49,552 nt of DNA from an uncultured Bacteroidota bacterium (GTDB lineage: Bacteria > Bacteroidota > Bacteroidia > Chitinophagales > Chitinophagaceae): positions 1 to 49,552 of the forward strand of contig CAIUZK010000235.1 of NCBI GenBank assembly GCA_903903635.1, given 5' to 3'. How positions within the stretch are numbered: position 1 is the stretch's first letter; every line of letters starts with the position of its first letter. Positions 43,243-49,552 of the stretch are shown piece after piece. The notes beneath the pieces are model-generated. The model was not told the DNA's origin. It saw only the letters and a list, made by a program, of their open reading frames with translations, and did not search any database. The translations under genes and the position numbers were made by a program.

Positions 43243-44406
43243 CTATTTCTTACCCTTTATTTTATCCAGCAGTTCCTCTGTGCTCTTAACATCAGAGCCC
43301 GCCTTTTTACCCGTTTCTATAGCTTTAAGCGCCCATTCTTCAGCATCTTTAAGCTGGCCGGTTTTATAGAGCAGGGCTGCGTAGGTATCGAGACAGGCAT
43401 ACTGCGGATCCTTTTCTACAACCAGTAGTTTCATCCATACACAAGCCTGGCCAAGTACTTTTTTATCCGAGCACTTTTCATACATGTCCCAGCTAATAGA
43501 GTTGATCAGGTTAGTGTTATCAGATCCTTTTTGTTTAATGAAATCATCAACTGCTTTAGTGCATTTAATCCAGTTGTTTGTTTTCTGGTAGTAAGTGATT
43601 TTGAAATACAATTTTGTTGAGGCAGCATCATCATCATATTTATCGGCCATCTTAAGCACATCCTCAAATTCTTTGTCGCTTTTATCTTTAATAGCTTTGT
43701 CCAGCTTGCTATTCAGAATACCTGATATCTTGTCATCTACACCATTTTTGCCGTACAGTTTTTTATATTTTTCCCTGTTGTCAATAAAGAATCTGGTGTA
43801 TTTTTCGCTTAAGGCACATTCGCTGATTACACCCCAGTTCGCTTCAGTAAACAGGTCTTTTTGTTTGTTGAGGTATTCCGTTACTTCAGGCTCTTTGGCA
43901 AACTTTCTTTTACCATTGCCGGCAAATATGTTTTTATAAATTTCAGGGAAATCAATATTGATGGACGAACTGAATCCGGGTGCACTTATCTGCCTGGTTT
44001 TATCCAGCGCATTGTTCAACTCTATTATAAATTCTTTCGTTTTCTGGTAGCCCATCGACTGGTACACATACTCACCGTTTTCATTGAAAAACATAAAGGT
44101 GGGGAAACTGTTGATATGATATTTCATGGCTATCGATATCCCTTCATCATGCTCCATATCCATCTTTACAGCTATGAATTTATCATTGATAAAAGCGACA
44201 ATGCCCTGATCTGTCATGGTTTCTTTATCCATCACCTTACACCAGCCGCACCAGTCGGTGTAGCAGTCTATAAATATGTATTTATGCTCAGCCCTGGCCT
44301 TTGCTCTTATTTCAGCCCAGGATTTGTTGAAATAGTTTATTTCGGCAGCCCAAACAACGTTGCAGCAACCGGCGGCCAATAAGAGTGCCATGAGTATCCG
44401 TTTCAT
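43243..44406 (-). CDS. Thioredoxin-fold protein with signal peptide
   Basis: The 387-residue protein starts with a signal peptide (MKRILMALLLAAGCCNVVWA). A thioredoxin domain (about 25-140) has the active-site motif CGWC at 53-56 in DWCGWCK and the cis-Pro segment FPTFMFF near 101. This fits DsbD-gamma or DUF255-like exported reductases. The remaining 240 residues are helical and TPR-like, with no catalytic motif seen. Likely periplasmic, acting in thiol exchange; partners are unknown. Confidence 0.88.
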   Translation of the reverse strand: MKRILMALLLAAGCCNVVWAAEINYFNKSWAEIRAKARAEHKYIFIDCYTDWCGWCKVMDKETMTDQGIVAFINDKFIAVKMDMEHDEGISIAMKYHINSFPTFMFFNENGEYVYQSMGYQKTKEFIIELNNALDKTRQISAPGFSSSINIDFPEIYKNIFAGNGKRKFAKEPEVTEYLNKQKDLFTEANWGVISECALSEKYTRFFIDNREKYKKLYGKNGVDDKISGILNSKLDKAIKDKSDKEFEDVLKMADKYDDDAASTKLYFKITYYQKTNNWIKCTKAVDDFIKQKGSDNTNLINSISWDMYEKCSDKKVLGQACVWMKLLVVEKDPQYACLDTYAALLYKTGQLKDAEEWALKAIETGKKAGSDVKSTEELLDKIKGKK

Positions 44407-44569
44407 AAGGTATTAGTATATTGGTTGAATAAATTGCAAGCAATAAAATTAGTGATTTGAAGATATAAAAAGTAGCAGCGGATGGAATTTTATATAAAAG
44501 AGAATGCCGGAGGATATATAATAATCCAATATTTGCTTGCAATACTTCCAAATCAGCTCTCCTTGCTTT

Positions 44570-45214
44570 TCACATATCCTTGATAAAATCAACAGTGGCA
44601 TTGGCATAAGCGGGCTTGCCTACGGCCACTCTTAATTTCTGGAAGGATTCCAGCGGCCCTTTGGTTACAAACATATTAGTAAGCCATGCAGGTACAGCCC
44701 CCGAGGGATCAAACTCTACCGTATATACTATTTTAAGCAGTTCATTTCCCAGCTTGGTTACATCCCAGTGGGCTTTCGATGTTTTTACTCTCACCTTTCC
44801 TTCCTTCCGGGGTAGCAGATCCGGCTCCGAGCGGGCATCAATGGTCACCAGTTCCGGATTTGGCTGGTTAATGGTAATATGCGATATGTAATCCCTGTTG
44901 GTGCATGGCCAGGGCACACTCACCTCTGAATAAAAAATCAACTCATTACTCTGTAGTTTTTTAACCAGCGAAGTGCTTTTATTGTTATACACCCATTCAT
45001 GCTGTGCATTCAGGTCCATAAGAAAAGCCACAAGCTGCATAGCCTTTGCCTTTACAGTACATTCCACCTTTATCGACTTAAAATTTGAATTGGGCGAATT
45101 CGCTGTAAAAACCTGTATTCCATCCACATCCTTCTTCAATTCCCACACAGACTGAGCGCTTACTTCCAGGCATGACAGAATCGTTAGCAGACAAACTGCT
45201 ATAATCTTGCTCAT
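44570..45214 (-). CDS. START domain lipid-binding protein, secreted
   Basis: From the ATG at 45214 the protein has 214 residues and a signal peptide (MSKIIAVCLLTILSCLEVSAQ); a start at 45235 would put seven residues in front. The body matches START-type SRPBCC folds: VWELKKDVDGIQVFT, AFLMDLNAQHEWVYNNKST, SVPWPCTNRDYISHI, YTVEFDPSGAVPAWLTN. These bind lipids or other hydrophobic ligands. Presumably periplasmic. It is not obviously in an operon with its neighbours. Confidence 0.85.
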   Translation of the reverse strand: MSKIIAVCLLTILSCLEVSAQSVWELKKDVDGIQVFTANSPNSNFKSIKVECTVKAKAMQLVAFLMDLNAQHEWVYNNKSTSLVKKLQSNELIFYSEVSVPWPCTNRDYISHITINQPNPELVTIDARSEPDLLPRKEGKVRVKTSKAHWDVTKLGNELLKIVYTVEFDPSGAVPAWLTNMFVTKGPLESFQKLRVAVGKPAYANATVDFIKDM

Positions 45215-45348
45215 AATCTGGTGTTTAAACCCCATACAAAAGGTCTTTTGTATAAAGTTAAGTAAAATATCTAAAATACACCCTAAATAAAATGCTAACT
45301 TATAATTATATCTTATTGTGTTAGAGAACTCTGGCAGGATAATAGAAT

Positions 45349-45990
45349 CTACTTGCCTATATTCATATTGGCCTGCCTCAGCACAGCCCTAATAGCCTCG
45401 TATGTTTTTTCTACCAGTGGTCCAAGGTCTTGTTCCCTTACCCATCTGGCTTCCAGAATATTTTCTGCCTTCTGTGGCTTCAATCTGTCTTTGCTGGTGG
45501 CGCTCATTTTATACCAAGCAGTGCGCTTCAGTACCTGCTCGCCATATTGACTGTAAATATGGTAGGTATCGCATATTTTTCCACCCAGTTCCAGGTGCTT
45601 AAGCCCTGTTTCTTCTTTTACTTCACGTAGTGCGCATTCTTCAATTTGCTCGCCATCATCCCGCTTGCCCTTTGGCAAATCCCACTTGCCGCGGCGGTAT
45701 ATCATCAGTATTTCTCCCCGCTCATTATAGGCTACACCACCAGCTGCGTCTATAGAGTGGTATAAGGCCTTCAATTCGTTAAGCAGCGCCTCTTCGGTTG
45801 CATCTTCTATTATTGCCCCGCTGATCTCAGGGCTATCCAGCACCACCAGTGCAAGGTTATAATTATTCAGCTCAGTCCCCGAAAAAACACTGTAACCGAC
45901 CGCTTCCGGATTTTCCCTGATATACGCAGCCTTATCTGTGGTAAGAATAAGTGGCTTATCATTGAAGTATATTTTTTGTGGGAATTTCAT
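45349..45990 (-). CDS. Nudix hydrolase
   Basis: From the ATG at 45990 the protein has 213 residues. The Nudix box runs from G108 to L130: GKRDDGEQIEECALREVKEE, with REVKEE binding the metal ion. It hydrolyses a nucleoside diphosphate linked to another group; the substrate is not predictable. The C-terminal region AENILEARWVREQDLGPLVE is typical. A longer frame to 46161 adds 57 residues of Cys- and Phe-rich sequence without family features and is rejected. It diverges from pyrE. Confidence 0.9.
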   Translation of the reverse strand: MKFPQKIYFNDKPLILTTDKAAYIRENPEAVGYSVFSGTELNNYNLALVVLDSPEISGAIIEDATEEALLNELKALYHSIDAAGGVAYNERGEILMIYRRGKWDLPKGKRDDGEQIEECALREVKEETGLKHLELGGKICDTYHIYSQYGEQVLKRTAWYKMSATSKDRLKPQKAENILEARWVREQDLGPLVEKTYEAIRAVLRQANMNIGK

Positions 45991-46218
45991 AGCTGCTATT
46001 TTACATACCTGGTCCTTGCTTTTGAGCAGATAGAACTGCAACTTATGCATAAATATCCAGCAATACAATACCTTTGCCCCGCAAATACGGTCTGAGAATT
46101 GTAAAAACAGATCTTTGTGACAAAAAAATTTACCTGATAATATATGCTTTAAACTAATCACGCTAATTTTTCAACTACATACCAACTCTTTTATACTCAT
46201 TTATACCTTCTACTAAAT

Positions 46219-46851
46219 ATGAGCACTCCAAAACAATTCGCAACCAGGTTATTACAAATAAAAGCATTACAGATCAACCTGCTGAAACCCTATACCTGGG
46301 CTTCAGGATGGAATTCTCCGGTTTATTGCGACAACCGCAAGGTTCTGTCATTCCCATATGTACGCGATTTTGTAAAGAGTGAACTGGCCAACATGATCCT
46401 CGACAAATTTCCTGATGCCGAGGTGATTGCAGGTGTTGCAACTGCAGGTATTGCTCATGGCGTTATGGCCGCCGACCTGCTTAAACTTCCGTTTATATAT
46501 GTGCGGGCAAAACCAAAAGAGCATGGCATGGGCAACCAGATTGAAGGCGTATTGGAAAAAGGCCAGAAAGTGGTAGTCGTGGAGGATCTTGTTTCAACCG
46601 GCAAAAGCAGCCTGCAGGTTGTTGATGTACTTCGCGAACAAGGCGCCGAGGTGCTGGGCATGTGCGCCCTTTTCACCTATGGGTTCCCTACAGCCGATGA
46701 GGCTTTTCAGAAAGCCGGGCTGCCCTTGTATACCATAAGCAACTACTCTGCCTTAATGGAAGTATGCGAAGAACAAAAACTGATCGCACCCGATCAAAAA
46801 GCCACCTTAGAACAATGGCGTGTAGATCCGGGCAACTGGAATAAAGGATAG
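46219..46851 (+). CDS. pyrE: Orotate phosphoribosyltransferase
   Basis: PyrE converts orotate and PRPP to OMP in pyrimidine synthesis. The 210-residue protein has the PRPP-binding motif VVVVEDLVSTGKSS near residue 117, the substrate loop YCDNRKVLSFP near 36 and RAKPKEHGMGNQIEG near 95. Length is typical. It appears as a single gene, convergent with the toxin gene with 13 bases between the stops. Confidence 0.97.
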   Translation: MSTPKQFATRLLQIKALQINLLKPYTWASGWNSPVYCDNRKVLSFPYVRDFVKSELANMILDKFPDAEVIAGVATAGIAHGVMAADLLKLPFIYVRAKPKEHGMGNQIEGVLEKGQKVVVVEDLVSTGKSSLQVVDVLREQGAEVLGMCALFTYGFPTADEAFQKAGLPLYTISNYSALMEVCEEQKLIAPDQKATLEQWRVDPGNWNKG

Positions 46852-46864
46852 CAGAAACAACCGG

Positions 46865-47245
46865 TTATAGATTTTGGGGTAAGGAAACCCTTAGCCCTTG
46901 GATGTTTTTAAAGTCGGCAACATTACTGGTTATTAGTATAAGGTTGTAAGTAAGCGCTGTTGCTGCTATTATGGCATCCGGAAGATCTATTTTCTTGCTT
47001 CGCCTGATGGAAATGGTGGTGTTCACAACCTCCTCATTTATTGCTAAAATTGTAGAACCATCAAAAAATGCCTCGGTAATATTCTGACTTGATTTACTTT
47101 TGAAATTATAACCAAGAGCTTCCATTTTGGTGATTATGGAGACATTACTTTGTGCATCAATAATTCTCCCAAGTTCCTTCATTACTTCAGGAGTAAATGT
47201 TGCCCCAAGGAAATTAATGATGGCATTTGTATCAAGAAGGTACAT
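46865..47245 (-). CDS. vapC: PIN-domain toxin, VapC type
   Basis: The 126-residue protein is a PIN-domain ribonuclease. The acidic metal site is visible: Asp5 (LLDTNAII), Glu42 (TKMEALGY), Asp90 (DLPDAIIAATA) and Asp111 (NVADF). It starts two bases after the antitoxin stop codon, the arrangement of type II toxin-antitoxin modules. Target RNA is unknown. It is located between pyrE and the ubiA gene, a common kind of insertion site for such modules. Confidence 0.88.
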   Translation of the reverse strand: MYLLDTNAIINFLGATFTPEVMKELGRIIDAQSNVSIITKMEALGYNFKSKSSQNITEAFFDGSTILAINEEVVNTTISIRRSKKIDLPDAIIAATALTYNLILITSNVADFKNIQGLRVSLPQNL

Positions 47246-47247
47246 GG

Positions 47248-47496
47248 TTATTCAAATTGTTTTTTAAGCCTTTCTTCCCACTCCTTCCTGCTTTCTTCTA
47301 CATAGTTAAGCATATCACTTGCTGTCTCCTTTGAGATAGATCCTGCTAAAGTTGATAACTTCTTTTTCGAAACAGGCTCAAATGAAACCAGTTTTTTCAA
47401 ATCCTCATGTATTTGCGTAATTGAATCCCAATCGCTCATAGGAATAAAAACCCCTGTATTTTTCCCATTACCGTCTTTTATTACCTGCAAACTCAT
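47248..47496 (-). CDS. Antitoxin of the VapBC-type module
   Basis: The 82-residue protein precedes the PIN toxin gene and ends two bases before it. It begins MSLQVIKDGNGKNTGVFIPM, then WDSITQIHEDLKKL, like Phd- or RelB-like antitoxins, and ends with a charged helix, ESRKEWEERLKKQFE, that should wrap the toxin. The ribosome site AAAGGGGG is close to the ATG. Assignment rests on position and general look; the exact family is uncertain. Confidence 0.75.
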   Translation of the reverse strand: MSLQVIKDGNGKNTGVFIPMSDWDSITQIHEDLKKLVSFEPVSKKKLSTLAGSISKETASDMLNYVEESRKEWEERLKKQFE

Positions 47497-47814
47497 ATAG
47501 TACCCCCTTTTTCAGAATAAATAGTAACTCCTTTCACCCATAGGAACGAAACAAATCTCTTTCACCACATTGCGAAGTTATATTTTTTTTATGAGCTATA
47601 AAACCGATATATAATGACTGTTTCAAGATTTTCCCCACGGCTAAAAAGGAAAACTAAACGTTCAACCTGGCAAGTACAATTGTGAAACCGATTTATTTTC
47701 AGCTTAAATCCTCAACTAAATATTTCAAAATAACACTGAAATAATCCAAAAGACAATTCCCGGCACTACCTTTGGGGCCATATCAAAAGCCCCTGTTACA
47801 AATTACAAAAACAC
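47497..47814. other. Intergenic region between vapBC and ubiA
   Basis: Contains the CGTTCCTA leader-like motif at 47541-47590 on the minus strand, upstream of the antitoxin gene, with a TATAACTTCGCAA element. On the plus side TACCTTTG at 47767-47774 fits a -7 element, and GGGGC / GCCCC (47774-47778 and 47789-47793) can form a hairpin in the ubiA leader. No gene is seen. Confidence 0.5.
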
Positions 47815-48738
47815 ATGCCCTGGCTCCGACTCATAAGATGGAAGAACCTGCTTATCATTTTCCTTACGCAGTTGCTGGCGTGGTGGTGCGTTGTTGTACC
47901 CGATGCCCCCTTTGTACCTGATGTACTTAACCTCCAAAACTTTTTATTAATCTCTGCTTCTACCCTCCTTATTGCTGCCGCCGGCTATATCATCAACGAC
48001 TACTTCGATATAAAAACCGATGCCATCAACAAGCCATATAAAGTAGTGCTGGAAACCGTAATTCCCCGAAAGCAGGCCATTATCGCGCATACGGCGCTCA
48101 ATATATTTGCCCTTATTCTTGCCGGTATAGTTGCCGTTCAGGCGCATCATCCCGAGTGGGTATTTCTTCAGTTAAGTTGCACCCTGCTGCTGTGGTTTTA
48201 TTCCACAGATTTCAAACGCCAATACATCACAGGCAATGTTGCCATTTCATTACTTACCGCCCTAACCCTACTTATCCTCATACTCTATGAGCCTACCGCA
48301 CACCCTGGCGGTATGCCGTTAAAATATGCTTTTTCCGACAAAGGTTATGTGCTCCTTTTTTACGCTTATTTTGCTTTTATGCTCACCTGGATGCGCGAAA
48401 TAGTTAAGGATATGGAAGACCAAATTGGCGACGAAAAAACCGGCTGCATGACCATGCCCATAAAGCGCGGCCTCCAGTATTCGGCCAACTTCACGCTTGC
48501 ACTGGCAGCGGTTGTTATTATATCGCTGGTTGTTGTAAGCCTGGTTATGTTGCGCGGGCATTTCTGGCAGTTGCCATTGTATTTTACCTTATTACTCCTC
48601 ATTCCGCTCCTTATCTGGTGTTTCCGGTTTAGCAAGCGCTCCGGAACCAACCATTATCATACAGCCAGCAGTCAGCTTAAAATCATTATGCTTTCGGGCA
48701 TTTGCTCACTGATTATTTATCATTTAGAATTCAGATAA
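47815..48738 (+). CDS. UbiA-family prenyltransferase
   Basis: The 307-residue integral membrane protein has the two UbiA aspartate-rich motifs, NDYFDIKTD near residue 61 and DMEDQIGDEKTG near 200, and eight or nine hydrophobic helices. In Bacteroidota this gene is annotated as geranylgeranylglycerol-phosphate geranylgeranyltransferase-like; the substrate here is not proven. It ends three bases before maf on the same strand, so the two are probably co-transcribed. Confidence 0.88.
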   Translation: MPWLRLIRWKNLLIIFLTQLLAWWCVVVPDAPFVPDVLNLQNFLLISASTLLIAAAGYIINDYFDIKTDAINKPYKVVLETVIPRKQAIIAHTALNIFALILAGIVAVQAHHPEWVFLQLSCTLLLWFYSTDFKRQYITGNVAISLLTALTLLILILYEPTAHPGGMPLKYAFSDKGYVLLFYAYFAFMLTWMREIVKDMEDQIGDEKTGCMTMPIKRGLQYSANFTLALAAVVIISLVVVSLVMLRGHFWQLPLYFTLLLLIPLLIWCFRFSKRSGTNHYHTASSQLKIIMLSGICSLIIYHLEFR

Positions 48739-48741
48739 TCC

Positions 48742-49317
48742 ATGCATTCCAAAATCGTACTCGCCTCCCAGTCACCACGCCGCAAGCAACTGCTCGAAAT
48801 GGCGGAGATCTCTTTCGAAATCATTATTGCCGATGTAGATGAAACAAATCCGCCCGGCATGCCAGGCGATGATGTGCCCGAATTTCTGGCCAGGAAAAAA
48901 GCCGATGCGGTGTCTCACATGGTGCACGATGCAATTGTTATTGCTGCCGATACTGTTGTGCTGCTCGACCATCACATACTGGGCAAACCCGTAGATGAGG
49001 CTAATGCCATCGAAATTCTCCGTCAGTTGAGTGGCCGTATGCACAAAGTAGTATCGGGTGTATGTATCCGTAAAAACGACCATGAAGTATGCTTCTCTGT
49101 AGTTACTGAGGTTTATTTCCGCACCCTGTCCGAAGAGCAGATAAGGCATTATGTTACCCGCTACAAACCCTACGATAAAGCCGGGGCCTATGCCATTCAG
49201 GAGTGGATTGGTGTTACCGGTATCGAAAAAATTAATGGCGATTACTACAATGTAATGGGCCTGCCCATAGGCGATGTTATCAACGTACTTAAAAGAGATT
49301 TTGGTTATGGGCAATAG
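48742..49317 (+). CDS. maf: Maf-like nucleoside triphosphate pyrophosphatase
   Basis: Maf proteins hydrolyse dTTP, UTP or modified nucleotides. The 191-residue protein has the signature ASQSPRRKQLL, the catalytic acidic VIAADTVV near residue 70 and PYDKAGAYAIQEW near 147. Length is standard. It begins three bases after the prenyltransferase stop. Substrate class cannot be settled by eye. Confidence 0.94.
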   Translation: MHSKIVLASQSPRRKQLLEMAEISFEIIIADVDETNPPGMPGDDVPEFLARKKADAVSHMVHDAIVIAADTVVLLDHHILGKPVDEANAIEILRQLSGRMHKVVSGVCIRKNDHEVCFSVVTEVYFRTLSEEQIRHYVTRYKPYDKAGAYAIQEWIGVTGIEKINGDYYNVMGLPIGDVINVLKRDFGYGQ

Positions 49318-49552
49318 CCTTTTGGGAAGATTTTTTTGATCTCCCGATTAAACTTTTAGCTTTACGAATAAAAATATTCATTTTTTTTCCTAACCTTTTT
49401 CAGCCATTTTACGTCTTAGTGAGACTTTCAAAATAATTCCTACAAAATTACAAAAACAATGCATATATTTGTATAACCAATATGCTATTGTGTGATTACA
49501 AAGTACGATAAAAAGACTGAAATGCTTATGCAAGTACATTTCAGCAGGTTAT
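49318..49552. other. Window end, probable promoter of an outside gene
   Basis: No gene is seen. A TATATTTG box lies at 49464-49471 and fits the -7 consensus, without a convincing TTG at the right distance. It may drive a gene to the right of the window. Confidence 0.35.

Noticed and set aside
45991-46161. N-terminal extension of the Nudix protein
   Set aside because: The 57 extra residues lack family features and a good start context; the ATG at 45990 gives a normal protein.
48772-49314. 180-codon minus-strand frame
   Set aside because: Antisense shadow of maf.

Overview
The window reads as a chromosomal stretch of a Bacteroidota bacterium, probably from the Chitinophagales or a nearby order. 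The evidence is internal. Five secreted proteins carry type IX secretion (T9SS) C-terminal sorting domains. Several intergenic regions show the Bacteroidota promoter form TTG-N(19-22)-TAnnTTTG. Family members typical of the phylum are present: DUF3467, DUF2795, a zinc-less TopA, a UbiA-type lipid prenyltransferase and a GroEL with a GGM tail. No rRNA, tRNA, CRISPR array, phage module or complete insertion sequence was seen.

Layout. 1-4.5 kb: a partial gene at the edge, a DUF3467 protein, GMP synthase (guaA) and a T9SS beta-propeller protein. 4.6-14.4 kb: a giant secreted protein of about 2190 residues (glycine-rich head, 25 tandem Ig-like repeats, T9SS tail), divergent from a two-gene unit of an ABC exporter and a nucleotidyltransferase-fold protein. 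14.3-22.7 kb: a SirB1-like protein, topoisomerase I, another T9SS protein, a repeat-rich non-coding island, a SEC-C protein and a small conserved protein. 22.7-24.7 kb: a 199-bp MITE, then a TatD hydrolase and TcdA. 24.7-31.3 kb: a glycosyltransferase/epimerase/asparagine-synthetase operon and the groS-groL operon.

31.4-37.2 kb: a small membrane protein, a peroxiredoxin, a T9SS protein, two methyltransferases and an NHL-propeller T9SS protein. 37.5-41.9 kb: a LOG-family protein, a DUF2795 protein, a LolD-like ATPase whose stop codon is the target site of a second MITE copy, and an ECF sigma / putative anti-sigma / outer-membrane protein operon. 41.9-49.3 kb: a lipoprotein, a histone H1-like protein, a thioredoxin-fold protein, a START-domain protein, a Nudix hydrolase, pyrE, a VapBC-type toxin-antitoxin pair, a UbiA prenyltransferase and Maf.

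Most genes are housekeeping and syntenically loose. The accessory interest lies in three things: the giant repeat protein and its single-repeat relative at 35.2 kb; the exporter plus nucleotidyltransferase pair, which resembles the tail of a RiPP cluster without its core; and several families of non-coding repeats, namely the MITE pair, a 53-bp duplicated hairpin element, TCAACTTA arrays and a CGTTCCTA leader-like motif. Nothing here can be called a proven new system; the strongest direct observations are the MITE insertion at a stop codon and the 25-unit repeat protein.
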